Source: Cyanoderma ruficeps
Lineage: Eukaryota; Chordata; Aves; Passeriformes; Timaliidae
Reading direction: 5' to 3'
DNA length: 64,000 bases
NCBI GenBank assembly: GCA_008694505.1
Contig: VZDJ01007753.1
Coordinates: 17,085,003 to 17,149,002 of the forward strand
The notes under the pieces: generated by a model
Seen by the model: only the letters and a program-made list of their open reading frames with translations
Databases searched by the model: none
What the model was told of the DNA's origin: nothing
Shown: one piece after another, positions 52,811-64,000 of the stretch
Position numbering within the stretch: position 1 is the stretch's first letter
Layout of the letters: every line of letters begins with the position of its first letter
Made by a program: the position numbers and the translations under genes

Positions 52811-53127
52811 CTCCAGAGAGCCCACCTGCCCTCTGGAGCGCCCCGCCACCCACCAGCACTGCCCCGGCTCCCTCCACCCTCCCCGGGCCAAGCCCTCTGC
52901 TGGCAACGGGACGTGGCCTTGGGGAGAAGCAGCTCTGGCTGCCTCCAGTCACACCACAGAGACAGGAGGCCCTGCAGAATTTTTCCCTTGTAGAGGAAAA
53001 TTCCACAGTGCCTCCTTTGGCCCCAGATGATCCCCAAAGAGCAAATTGCAGAATCCCAGATGCTTTTAGGAGAAATGATGCGTTGTATAAAGCATAAAGC
53101 ATATTATGCACTGTATAAAATTTGATT

Positions 53128-53151
53128 TTTGTTTGTTTGTTTGTTTGTTTT
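53128..53151. repeat. (TTTG)n simple repeat
   Basis: About five to six perfect TTTG units within a T-rich stretch. Confidence 0.95.
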
Positions 53152-54636
53152 TAAATCTGGTGTGCCTGAATCCACATGGCATGAGGCTCACGTAGAACCA
53201 TGGCAAGAACCAGATGCCCACAGTTCTGGGGTGTGAAGCTGTGCAGCATGCAGGAATAACCTGCACATGGGTGGACATGAGAAATATTGTAGAGGATCCA
53301 AAAGGAAACAACCACTCTGGAAATCTCAGTCCACACTACTCCACTTCCTAGTCCACCCATAGAAGGTGCTGCTCAGGGCTAGCTGTCACCTGCTATTTAT
53401 GTAAGGATTGCTTGGTCTAAGTCCCCAAAGATGAGAGAGAGAAGCTCAGTTTAGTATCTCTGCTGACAGATGGCAATATCCAAGGAACAATGCCATTGCC
53501 CACAAGAGAGCTGTCCTCTGCCAGATGAGATGTTTCAGCATGTCTTTGGGTCCCCAGACAGGAAGGCACTGGTACATCCCTAAATTCTGCCCACTAACAT
53601 CCACTCTCTGTGTGGGGTGAATCCACAATTTCCTATTGCAAATACAGAGGGCAGCTACCCTAACACTTGTGGCTATAGCCATAAATTCACATTAAAAGCA
53701 TTCAAGTAATAGCATTGCTGTGTAAAGACAGCCTTTGAAAAGCTTGTTTCCAAAGCTTAGCAGCAGGATTAGGAGGTTGCTGGCTCTTAGCTGCGAGCTT
53801 TGCAGATGCTAGGGGCTGGCAAAGCAAAATCTGTATCACATGAAAAAGTTGATCAGGTCTGACTCTCCCCTGCCGTGAGATTACTTTTCTCACTACAAAG
53901 CATTTCTCCTCAGCAGTAAGTTCAAAGTATGTGTGGGCATGAAGATAGTGTATTGTTCACCAGCTCACTGTTCTGCTGAGCAGCCACGTCGCTTGTTCCC
54001 TGTCTCAGGTTATAAACAGTGCTGAGGAGCTCAAAATTGCTCACAGCTTAAACAACATAATCATGATAACCTAGCCTATCTTACCCTACTGTGAGCTCTA
54101 CTTTAATAATCCTGCTTAATCATTAAACCACAATAAAAGCAAGCCAAGGAGTTTAAGGCAAGAGCCAAGCCAAGGTGTATCAGAGCACTGCTCCAAACTT
54201 GAACTGAGCAATCACCTAGAGACAGAGAAAGCCACACAAAGGGATAGCAAAGTTGTTGTGCAAAGGGTCAGAAAGATGTAGTAGAAAATTTGTATCCGTT
54301 GGGACTTGTGAAGCTGTGAGCTGCTCTTGCTAGTCAAGACTGCAGTAGTGCCCTATTTACATCCTCCTCCCAGGAGACCATCTTGTTATCTAGCACACAC
54401 ACTGCACTCAAGTCTTGTTGTTGATGTAGATGCTGTGACTAAACCCTTATTCCTGACGATTATCGAGTATAACAGCAGTTGCCGGTTATTTTTCAGAATG
54501 CTTTACCCCTCTACTGAAGACTACAAAGAGAGCAAATTCCTTGGACAGACCTATTCCTTGCCCATGATGCTGGCTATTGTGTTAAGGCAAACTAATTTTT
54601 TCCAAGATCATTTTATACAGAGGGTGAGGTTAGATT

Positions 54637-54682
54637 AAAAAAAAAAAAAAAAAAAAAANAAAAAAAAAAAAAAAAAAAAAAA
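54637..54682 (+). repeat. 46-base A tract with one ambiguous base
   Basis: This is an uninterrupted run of A apart from N at 54659, so its assembled length is unreliable. It could be a plain mononucleotide repeat or the tail of a retroposed transcript. No source gene was recognised in the sequence before it. Confidence 0.97.
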
Positions 54683-55315
54683 GGAAAAGCAGGAAAGGAG
54701 AGACACACTGCTTCTGTCACACTGCTGGGGACACTGAGAACAGGGTTAGGCCAAGGCCTGCCCATGGATGCATCCAGGGCTTGCACTGGTTCCAGGAGGA
54801 TTATTCTTGTGTGTATGAGTGCATGGCAGACAGAACAGATTTGGTCCTTATTGCTTTGACTTTTCCAGGATGCTCCATTTATTTCTGCATTTTAGGAAAC
54901 AGACTGGTACCATTAGATATTCTGTACCTGGGTTCCCCTTCTCCCACCCAAAACAGGATTAATTTTAGGCTAAAAGCATCACCCATGCCAGAAGATGAGA
55001 GAGCCAAATCCTTTCAAAGGCAAAAGGACTTACCAAAACCACCAGTGTTTCACCTCAGTAGGACTAAACAAAGAAATTTGCCACAGTCTGTGACAATTTG
55101 GCTGAAGAGACAATGAGTCAGTTTTGTATTTTCATACCAAAATAATTATCTGGGTGGGGGAACACTCTTGCCTCAGCTTCCTTGAAAGCGGGAATGAGAG
55201 GATTGGTATTGCTGAGATCATTCCAGAATTTGGGTTATGGTGCAGAAAACTGATTCACGTTCTGCAGTGTGAAATGGGGTATATTTTGTCTTCATTGTCT
55301 CACTACCACCTCTTG

Positions 55316-55700
55316 TAGGATTTGACTGCAGCATGGAAGCATCCTGATATAACTTTACAGTGCATCATGTTGTTGTTACTGTAGTAACTTATTACTTGGA
55401 CATCTTGTGTTATCTTTATTGCTGCAGTACCTGGTACAAATGTACCACTGTCCACACACACTGTTATTACTGCCTTATTCCCCAAACTAATTTACTGCAG
55501 CATCCTGTTGTATCTTATTGCTGCATTATCAAAATGCTACTTTACTGCAGTGGCCTGTGTTACCTTATTGCTACATTTATTCTGGTATTATTATGTCAGC
55601 TTACTGCCACTTTTTATGGCTGCCCTGCTACCATTTTATTACAGTACTCTATGGGATCTTAGCGCTGAGTTATACTGAGAGTACATTAATCCATTTGCTT
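55316..55700. repeat. Degenerate minisatellite
   Basis: About ten to twelve diverged units of roughly 23-36 bases share a core like TTAYTGCWGCAGTA followed by CCTGTGTTATCTT. Clear instances begin near 55427, 55493, 55521, 55543 and 55567. Unit length and sequence vary, so this is an old, decaying array. All reading frames appear incidental. Confidence 0.65.
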
Positions 55701-58700
55701 CAACCTAACGCTGTCTGCACTGGCTTGAACCTTTCCTAGTGCTGGTCCTGCTGCTGTTTTGCCACAATAGCCATGAATGCTCTGGATACTCTGTTATCCA
55801 AATAACAGTGCACAGCCATATTTCACAGCCATAGCCCTGTAAGTATGGGAAGTTTTGTAGCTAGCTTGCACAGCTTGGACATTGTAAAAGCTTTCCAGGC
55901 TGTCTTGTCTTGAATTTATGCCATTTAGAACATAAACAGAGGTGGAAAGCTGATTTCCTAACTCATCTTCAGCATGACGAGGTAGTTGGAAGACACCGGA
56001 CACTTACAAAGCAGCAGATTACTGCTTGCAATGCTCAATGGGATACCATTGGGTGTGCAAAAGTAGCATCACTTGGAATAAGCAAGGTCATTAAAATGCA
56101 ATAATTCAAGGATGTCATTCATGTGGAAGTAGTTACATGTTAGTATCACCATATGTGAAGTAAAAGACATGTGAAGAACAGTTGATATGTATTCCCAGGA
56201 GGAGGCCTTGTCTACTCTCATGTTTGTTTTGAAGAAATTTAGTCAGGAAATGAGGAGCAGAGCTGTCTTCCCTCCAGAGGATATGCAGCTCTGTCCGCTC
56301 AGCTAGCCATCGCTGAGCAGATTAGTTTGCACGAGTGTGCATTTAAATGGCAAGCTGTTCAGCATCCAGGCCCCCTGATGCACGCCCATATGCATACTCT
56401 CCATCTCTGTAAGAATTCCCTCCATGTGCTCAACTGTTCAAACATAGAATATTCCCCACAGGCAAAATACTGTGGCAGCCAACATGACCATCCTGCAGGA
56501 ATAAAGCTGAAAGACAAAGCAGAGTGCATTGCTCACAGGGCAGCAGCACATCCCCAGGTTGAAGTCCGGCATTTCTGCTGCCTGCACAGACCATAACCCA
56601 AATTCCAGCAGTCCCATCACCCGCCAGCATTCTCCAGTCCTGCCCACATGTGCCCCCATGCTGCAGGACCTGAGGAGTACCTCCGTGGAGCTACCCCATC
56701 CTTCCCCCAGGAGACCTCTCCAGTGTCAGGAACTCACTGCAAAGCAGAGACCCACATGTACCACTTTACCATCTCTGCTCCTTGCTACACACCAGTTTCA
56801 TGTACATCTTGCCCAGGAATGCTCTGCAGACCAGTTTGAGGGTTCACAGGACAGACTTCCCATGGGAAATGCCTTGTGGCTGGGCAGCACTGGCAGTAGA
56901 GTAGCTTGGAGTGCGAGCAGCTGTTGGTTTACAGGGCTCCAGTGATGCATGGCACTGGTGGGTTTGACAGAGATAAAAACACCATCTACAAGGCTCTGAG
57001 AAGAGACAACATCTGCATTTTCCTAGGGATGACCAGGGGGGCACATATGCATATGCATGAATGGACATGTGAACCTATTACACAAAGACCTGCTATTTCC
57101 CAAAGGGACCCTTTGGCTGGGTGGGTAACAGAGGACAAGACAAATGAGTCCTGCAAGGACAGCTAAGGGACAATTTGCAGGGGACCAAATATTGTGTTCA
57201 GAGTCAGGAGACCACAGGAATGTCAGACACATTCATGGTGGTTCTACAGTCCTGGAACTCTCTTGTGTGTCATGTATATGTGGGATGAATTTGGTCTGAA
57301 GGCCTGAGACAGCAGGCTGTTCAGGGTATAGGCATGTGTAAAGAACAAACATCATACTCAGTAGTCTACTGTACATTCATGCAGGTGTATGGACCTTAGG
57401 TATAATTGATAATAGGATCTTTCTGCAGGAAAGAAAAGAGGTATCAGAATGAGAACCGTCATGGGCAAAGAGGAAGGTAGTTTTTCTGACAGAAACTATG
57501 CTGGCATGTTTTTGTGCATACATAGGCCTTAGATATTAGAATAATACTTGCCTAGAAGTGAACGTTGTTGATAGCCAGCTGTCTATTTTTGCCTAGGTAG
57601 GAATGCAGACTTGTAGCCATATAGCAGTTTCTACCGCCTGTACAAAAAGCTAATTTGCCTTGGCATGAGTGAAGAAGACCAAGAAATGTCTAGTTTCATG
57701 TATGCTTCAGATCTGAACTGCTTACAAAATATAGGAGATTTTGTGGTACTAAGTCAGCTGAGTCTTGAAATTCTTTTTATATATAGATAGTATACTGTAT
57801 GTGAATGCAGGCCATTTTTCTATCTGCAGCTAGTATAAGTGGATTTCATAATAAAGTCACTTCAGTCCTGTCCTCATCCTAACCTTAATACCTCCAACAG
57901 CTTGAAACAAGCTTCTGGGTCATCTTTTGCTGTTGCATTCATGGGCTGCAGGTGAGATGAGTTTCAGTGGAAGCTCATTTCCTCCAATGGTACAATTTCA
58001 CTCTCAGAATGATGCTTCTCAGCAGGGTCAGTTATCTGAGCATGGTATCACAGCTGGGTGCACTGCTGTTTAGGGAGGGTCACCTGGCACCCAGTGCCCT
58101 GCCCATTCATGCCCTGCTTCTACTGGTCCCATCTCCATCAATTCCCTCTTCTCTGTAGGCTGATTTTGACACCTACCCACATCAGAGTTGCCTTTCCCTG
58201 GACACATGTGAGTGGATTTTGGCCCTCTCCGATTGGAGAGCTGGAGTCTGGTTTGGTTTGCTTGGGAGAAAACTTTGAACCTCCATCATTGATTAGGTAT
58301 GCAAAATCTTAAATAAATATAAAATTAAATAAAATATAAACCAACTCACTTTAAAATACTGTGTATGTGTGTGTGTGCTTGTGTGTGCATTTGCACATCT
58401 CAAACATGACTTTTTGAGTATCAGGCAGAGTCTGATCACATTTGCACTACGTGCACATGCAGAACGATTCCGCCGATGTCAGAGAATTTGCACCAGCATC
58501 AGAGTCTGACTGAAGGGACAGATCCTCAGGTGATGAAAACCACTCCTGCTCTCTTGACTTCAGCTGAGGATCTGGCCATCATCTCTGCACATGCTACATG
58601 CTATTGGAAGGACAACGAGTGATGAACTTAAAGAATGCCTCTTTTTTTTTCATTGCTTTAAAGGAGGAGAAACATAGGAAAGAAAAACAAAGTTAAAGTC

Positions 58701-58745
58701 AGTGAATCTGCAGGAGAAATGCATTTGGGATTTTGTGAGAAGGAG
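55701..58745. other. Intergenic stretch downstream of RGS6
   Basis: No coding sequence was recognised. A (TG)n repeat lies at 58361-58388, and an AT-rich patch at about 58308-58340 contains AATAAA on the + strand without an obvious transcript. Confidence 0.6.
58361..58388. repeat. Interrupted (TG)n repeat
   Basis: Alternating TG with A and CT interruptions, a typical short dinucleotide microsatellite. Confidence 0.9.
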
Positions 58746-59206
58746 AAGCAGCTTCCAGCAGATATTTTATTCGATCCAGACGGCCACATGAAAGGGAGTG
58801 AGATTGTGGCGCCATCTTATTACAGTCACGTTTGTGCCAGGGAGAAAAGAGATGTGGAAAAACACTGATCTCTCTCAGCTCTTCTTTCTCCAAGCTGTGG
58901 TTGAATCTGTTTCCTTAAATAACAAGACAGCAAACCCTCGCCTTGTCGACCTCCTGTGTATGGTGAAGTGTGCTCCTCCAAACCTCAGTAGGAAACAAAG
59001 TACCTGCACAGAGCTCAGGGTCCTTAAGGAGCCGTGCAGACAGGGAAGTGTTGGTGCAAACTGTGAAGAGAGGTGCTCCACTGGCGTGTGGCTCTCTGCT
59101 TCCACTTCTCAGGCTGTCTCCCCTGCAGGGACCTGCTTTCCCTGAAATGCCCCGTCCCCGGTCGCGGTCCCAGCTGTCTCTCCGGCGGGGCGGTTGGCTG
59201 CAGCTG
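58746..59206 (-). other. RGS6: RGS6 3' untranslated region (proposed)
   Basis: This lies directly downstream of the RGS6 stop on the - strand, extending to just past the first AATAAA. It is GC-rich near the stop (about 59110-59200) and becomes more AT-rich towards the signal. The end is inferred. RGS6 is known for many alternative 3' splice forms, so other ends are possible. Confidence 0.45.
58766..58771 (-). promoter_or_regulatory. RGS6: Candidate RGS6 poly(A) signal AATAAA
   Basis: The + strand reads TTTATT, which is AATAAA on the RGS6 strand, about 440 bases after the stop. It is the nearest canonical signal seen. The sequence beyond it is only weakly U-rich. Confidence 0.4.
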
Positions 59207-59257
59207 TCAGGAGGACTGCATCAGGCCCGTGAGTCGCTTGCTTGCCAGAGACTTTCC
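59207..59257 (-). CDS. RGS6: RGS6 last coding exon (C-terminal tail)
   Basis: This is the final coding exon of regulator of G-protein signalling 6, an R7-family GTPase-activating protein for Gi/o alpha subunits. The family has DEP, GGL (binding G beta 5) and RGS domains. On the - strand the acceptor ccctccag at 59258-59265 opens a phase-0 exon encoding GKSLASKRLTGLMQSS, then TGA at 59207-59209. This tail follows the RGS domain in the long RGS6 isoforms; the human tail, as I recall it, is nearly identical (GKSLAGKRLTGLMQSS). The RGS-domain exons, which end in an AYQDLLLAKKK-like sequence, were not found up to 64000, so the preceding intron is longer than 4.7 kb or an intervening short exon was missed. 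The gene converges on DPF3. Confidence 0.9.
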   Translation of the reverse strand, partial: GKSLASKRLTGLMQSS

Positions 59258-61150
59258 CTGGAGGGAGGGACAAACAGAAGAAATCCAGAGGCGTAAGTGA
59301 TGTGGTAGAATGTTTTTTCTGGGAGTGAGGGGCAGGGGCTTTCCCCCAGAGTGGGGCACGAGGCTCTCCCGACAAGGGAGGCAGGTGGGGTGAGCCAGGT
59401 TCTGGAATTTCATGTGCCTGGAGTTTTGCTCCAGGAAAGTGGTTTGGCAAGGAGGAGTTTTGCCTAATGATGTCCAGTGGCTATTGCTCAAGGCTGTGCC
59501 CTGGGACCCTGTCTTGTGAAGATAGTTCCTTTCTCCAGTTTCATGGGAACTGGTAAAAGCAAAGCCCTGTCCTACACTCACTGCTACTTGTTCTGCAGAG
59601 TGCTGTCCTGCTGGTGCAGTGCTCTACCCAGCTGGGGGAGGGATGCACAGGCAAGGCTGCTGTGAAAACTGGTATGTCCCTCCCACAGTCTGTGAATCAG
59701 TATCAGCTGCACAACATCCACCAGGAGCAGGTCTAGGAAACAAGTAATTTCAGGAACAGTTTAGCCTGTTCCTGCCCTGCTGTCACTCACCTTGGCACAC
59801 TTCTTGGTCACTTGCCTCCTGGGTTGGTGCCTGTTCACTCCTGCCTGGCCTACCTGCCCTCCCTGTGCTCTCCTCCAAGCCACCATTGTCAGTGTGGCTG
59901 TGGCAGCCCTGCTCATGCCCTGCTGTCATCTACATGAGCTTTCCCACTGACTGGCAGGACCAAGGACAAGGAAGAAGGAAGGTCACTTGCACATCTGAAC
60001 CCCATCCCTAACTTAGACCATGCAGCACCTGCTTTCAGGAGCGAAGGACCTACAGCACCTATTTCAGGACCTACAGCCAGTGTTCTCCATTTGCAGACAG
60101 GGTATATCCACCTAGGGAATACTGATGGCTTTGCAATTATTGATATAACAGTGAAAAACTATCATCTCATGTATTGCACCAGTTGCTGTATTTCTTTGGT
60201 GAGCTTTCCTCTGGAAAAATGATGTTTTCCTTAAAGGAAAAAAAAAAAGTCTTGCTTGAAATAAACATTCAGGGAATACCAGAGAGCTGTAGAATACCTA
60301 GCAGCTCTTAAACAACCTCCCCTTCATTACTATATTTAGCTAAGATTTCCTTTGCAATAGGAAGTCTTACTGATTGCTGTTTCAAAGAAAGAGCCATAAA
60401 AAGAGCAAGAGAAATGGATTATTCAGTGAAAATGATTAAACACAAAATGTAGAAAAAATTGAAAAGTAAAAATTAGCAGGCTGTTTGAAATAAATATTTT
60501 TAAACAAGTTAACACTCTAAGAAAAAAAGAAACATTTCCCACCTCCCTTTGATTTCTAATCTCTTTCAATGTAGGGCTGTTCCAGGAGGATGTAGCCGTT
60601 TCCTGCAGAAGCGGCATTTCATTACTGAGATGTGTGACTTTCACCAAATAATTTGTTTAGCTGCATGAGCACACGCAGCCTGATCTGTCCGTGTTCTGTA
60701 TACCAGCAGGTGGTTGAGGGAAACACTGTCATCATGCAGATTGTCCTGACTGGGAGGAGAAGCCCACAGCCATTGCTCTGTGCCTCACACACAGGGCTCA
60801 GCATGGGAATGACCAGCTCCATCCCAGAGCTCTGAAGACACATCATTCAAGACATGCATGTTTGGGTGGGGTGGGGTTTGTTTGGAGTTTAATTTTTTTT
60901 TCCACTGTAAATCAAATTTTTGATTGTTTTTAAATACATTGTTGTAAAACTTGGCCCAGTGCTATGCCAGGGGGTGGCCAAGTCTTCTGCAGGGCAACAT
61001 GGTCTGGGGGCTAAGACCAGGGCTGTCATTTTGTTTGCTGCTGTTGAGGAGAGTGAGTGCTAAAGAATTATCAATCCCTGAATCCTATTCATAGGAAGAA
61101 GAAGGTAAAGATATGGATGTTAATTCCTGGAATAACATGTCTGAGTTTAG

Positions 61151-61220
61151 CAAAAAACCCCAAAAAACAAAAAAACCAAATCAAAAAAACAACAAAAAAA
61201 ACAACCCCCCCAAAAAGAAA
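61151..61220 (+). repeat. A/C-rich low-complexity tract
   Basis: Runs of A are interrupted by C, with a C7 run near 61205. It is typical of decayed homopolymer or A-rich repeat sequence. Confidence 0.9.
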
Positions 61221-63371
61221 GGCTTTTTTCTACCAATATTTGGGTACTTCCTTAGGAAAAAAAATAACAAATAAGCCTTGGTTTATATAATGCTTATTCA
61301 GTCAGACTCTAACTAATCTGTGAAAGGCAGCTTCTCTTGTTATCTTCTCACAGGCAGGTGGCTTGGGGCTATGCCAGCTCCCTGTGTCAGGTTCCAGCAG
61401 GGCTGAGGAGCAAGCACTGTTCCACATCCGCATTTCAATATTCCTGTGTTCAAAGCAGGAAGAAGAAATGCCAGTAGTGGGCCAGGCTGAGGAGAGGGGA
61501 CAGCTGCCCTGGAGAAGGTGGTGGGTTGGAAACGAAGCCAATGGCCGTGGTTTGTGCTGAGCAAAACTTCGCTCATGGGTTTCCCAGTGGAAACTGCTTC
61601 TCGTTGTGGGGAAAAGCAGTGGCCTCCATCTGCAGCTCCCCCGTCCCTTGGGAAAGGCGTTACCCTGGGAACTGCAGCAAACTTCCCGCCTGCAGGCTGG
61701 GATGAGTCCCCAGTGCAAAGCCCGTCTGTCTGGGAGGAGAACTGTGCCAGGGAACGGCCTCACGCGCAGGGACATGCAAACAGATGGGTGCAAGAAGCTG
61801 TTTTAAGACAGCAAGAAGCAGGCAGCAGTGCTGTCTGCTCGGCTGTTGTGCTCACCTCTGTGCTAGGAGAGATGGCAAAAGGATCCCCGAAATTGCACAG
61901 AGGGATTAATGGTGTGACATTTTTGACTACAAGCAAAACTGCTGTAATGTTCAGCCCCCAACTAGAGGCATACTGATGTAGGGAATTTTGTTTTAATCCA
62001 ATGCAGGGCCAAGTGTCAGCCTTACAGCATGGGTCCGAGTGATATGGATATCTGCAGGCTGGAGGTGGGTGGGATGCAGGTGTTTGGTTTAGGATCCTGT
62101 CATCTTAGACATCCTCATTAAAATAAAAATAAAAGAGGATCAAGAAAAACTGCATTTTATTAGGAAAACTGGTATCTCTTTCCGATTACTAAAATGAACA
62201 AGAAGGGAGTAAAACATTGTATAACAGGTGGAAAAGCTGGATGGGATCTGCAATCCAACTGCTGATATAAATCAACAGGACTCAGTTTTCACTGGAGTGC
62301 TGGTGATTTACACCAGTTGAGGGGCTGGCCCATGGTATTTCTATTTCAGGTTTAGCCCTGCAGGGCTTCTAAGGCACAAAGCCCACCAGGAGACACAAAA
62401 GATTTGCATCAGCTGATTGAGAAAAGCCTAAGTGCAGAACACAGATGGCTCCTTTGGAATGGGCCAGCAGCTCACTCCGCAGGCAGCCAGCACTCTCTCC
62501 AGGACCCCCAGACAGTCCATCCAAACCTATCTGCCCCTGCTTGCCAAGATGGTGTCCGTGGCCAAAGAGTCCAGGATGGCCACAGCATGCTTTAGTGTCA
62601 TTGCTTAGGGTCCAGAAAAGAGGCACCTGGGCAACCGGGAGAGGGTGGCCTGTGTCCACCTTGAGACATCAGAGGTGAGATGCATCCCTGTGTTCTTTGT
62701 GATCCCACAACCCTTCCCTGAGGCTGCCATAGTGTGAGTGCCTGAATCAGTCAGGTGAAAGGCTGCTCTGAGAAGCTGGAGGTGGCTGAAATAGTTCTTA
62801 ATTGGGTACAACACATGCCAAAAAAGTTCAGGTCCAGGAGGTCATGTTGGGTCTCATCTACCAATGGAATAGATGGAATTCCCTTGGGGATGTATCTGAC
62901 AGAGCAATGATGTTTCAGATTATTATGATGTGAAGGTTTGGCATGAACAACACCTAGTTTCTTTAAAAAGGTTCAACCAAAACAAATTATGTTTTTCTTC
63001 CATTAATCTTTGTTTAGCATGAAACCAGTGGCTGTCTCTACCTCTCCTTTCCCCACTGGAAGAGAATGTAAACAATAACTGCTGTATTTCCAGGAGAAAT
63101 TTCATCTAAGCTAGGCTGGCAGGGGATTTGGAAAGCATACCGTCTCAAGCTCAGCACACTTCAGTGCTTCTTTTACTGTGCCACATGTATATGCTGAATA
63201 ACTTAAGGCAAAATTAGAGTGGATGTAAGGAGTAAACTTTTTACATGGGGTCTAAAGCCTATAAAGAAATTCCCCGTCCTCCAGTCCCAAAATATTTGTC
63301 ACTACTAATTAGGGTTACAGCAATTAAAAGCCCAGACTGTTGTCTCTCAAACAGCATAGCACAAGCAGTGG

Positions 63372-63399
63372 GACATATGTTGTATGACATATGTTGTGT
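63372..63399. repeat. 14-bp tandem pair
   Basis: GACATATGTTGTAT at 63372-63385 is followed immediately by a copy with one difference, at 63386-63399. Confidence 0.9.
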
Positions 63400-64000
63400 G
63401 TTGTCTTGGAGGGAGGAAGGCTTCGTTTTCTCTCATGTCCTGCAAGCAATTGAGCTGTTCCACAGCTGACAGGCAAGGATGACATGGAGCTTCACTGCAT
63501 CTGGTAATGTCCAGTTCTCTCTATGCTGCTGAATGAATATATTTTTCCCCCCCTTGAACACCCCCATGACAAGAGCCATTTCTTAAAGGAAGTGTAAAAT
63601 CTGAATTTGGACTAACCTAAGGAAAACATCAGAGAATTCTTAATGAACCTAATGAAACTGTCCCCTAGAATATGACTTCCAAGTATGTGGCTATCATAAC
63701 TGCTTGGCTACATGTCCAGCAGAGACTTGGACCTCAGCACTTGTGGACCATCAGGGCTCACTGAGGCCCAGTGAAATAAAGATTAACCTACAGGTCACAG
63801 GAGATGGTTAGCATCTTTAGTGGCTGAGCCTTTGTTGAGCAGCTACTAAGCTAAAGTATAAAATGCAATCAGCAATTATTTTAGTGAAGAAAAAATTCAG
63901 CAATTTAACATAGGCAAGAAGCCAAGTAAGAAGGAAAAAGGGGTGTCTGGGATTTGATGCAAAAAAGGGACAGCACTCCTTTCAAACCTCCTGTATGAGC

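Larger units (their letters stand above)
52811..55315. other. Intergenic stretch, no gene recognised
   Basis: It contains a (TTTG)n repeat and a long A tract but no recognisable coding sequence or RNA gene. Confidence 0.6.
59258..64000 (-). other. RGS6: RGS6 intron (partial)
   Basis: This is sequence upstream of the last RGS6 coding exon on the - strand. I searched for the preceding RGS-domain exon ([20 protein letters not shown]-like) and did not find it. The tract contains an A/C-rich low-complexity stretch at 61151-61220, a 14-bp tandem pair at 63372-63399 and a CTCF-like motif near 60702 (CCAGCAGGTGG). No other gene was recognised. Confidence 0.65.

Noticed and set aside
52167..53111. 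Long overlapping open frames (140-210 codons) on both strands around the CpG island.
   Set aside because: The high GC content removes stop codons from several frames at once. The translations are Pro/Ala/Gly/Arg-rich, overlap each other and match no family I know.
62971..62985. GGTTCAACC, resembling a tRNA T-arm.
   Set aside because: There is no matching acceptor stem, D-arm or anticodon arm at the right spacing on either strand.
1..64000. CR1 LINE copies, tRNA genes, endogenous viral elements and CRISPR-like arrays.
   Set aside because: I looked for the CR1 3' end signature (GGTTGGACT..GATGATC with terminal ATTCTATG), tRNA B-box sequences and reverse-transcriptase or gag-like peptides. I found none convincing by eye. 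Old, diverged CR1 fragments would need a repeat-library search.

Overview
This is vertebrate nuclear DNA, most likely from a bird. It is mostly non-coding and contains the facing 3' ends of two genes. The bird call rests on the DPF3 peptide, which is closest to what I recall of avian DPF3 ([14 protein letters not shown] and PPVFEPPEG), on the lack of any recognisable mammalian SINE or L1 sequence, and on the DPF3/RGS6 pairing. It remains an inference. Nothing in the window is bacterial: there are no operons, CRISPR arrays, phage genes or insertion sequences. I could not identify any long open reading frame as a protein, other than those that run across the exons below.

Layout. Positions 1-15565 look like intron of DPF3 on the + strand. 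Three short exons follow at 15566-15678, 16959-17040 and 18092-18162. They encode the second half of PHD finger 1, all of PHD finger 2 and the C-terminus of DPF3 (BAF45c), a histone-reading subunit of the BAF chromatin-remodelling complex. The splice sites are canonical and the phases fit: 1, then 0, then 1, then the stop. The DPF3 3' UTR begins at 18163. Its end is uncertain. Poly(A)-type signals near 20242, 24836 and 31687-31706 are all possible, and the last two sit in AT-rich tracts that read like transcript 3' ends.

Positions of about 31.7-58.7 kb are intergenic. They hold simple repeats ((CCAT)n, (GGAT)n, (TTTG)n, a 46-base A tract and a 12-G run), a degenerate minisatellite at about 55.3-55.7 kb, a 29-bp tandem duplication, perfect short hairpins and several AT-rich stretches that look like conserved non-coding elements. 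There is one strong CpG island at about 52.47-52.81 kb with no recognisable gene attached.

At 59207-59257 on the - strand lies the last coding exon of RGS6. It encodes GKSLASKRLTGLMQSS and a stop. A candidate AATAAA signal lies about 440 bases beyond it, at 58766-58771. Positions 59258-64000 appear to be RGS6 intron. DPF3 and RGS6 are therefore convergent, with stop codons about 41 kb apart, matching the DPF3/RGS6 arrangement known in mammals. The upstream exons of both genes lie outside the window or were not recognisable. I found no new molecular system. The features most worth follow-up are the orphan CpG island, the possible very long DPF3 3' UTR and the degenerate minisatellite.
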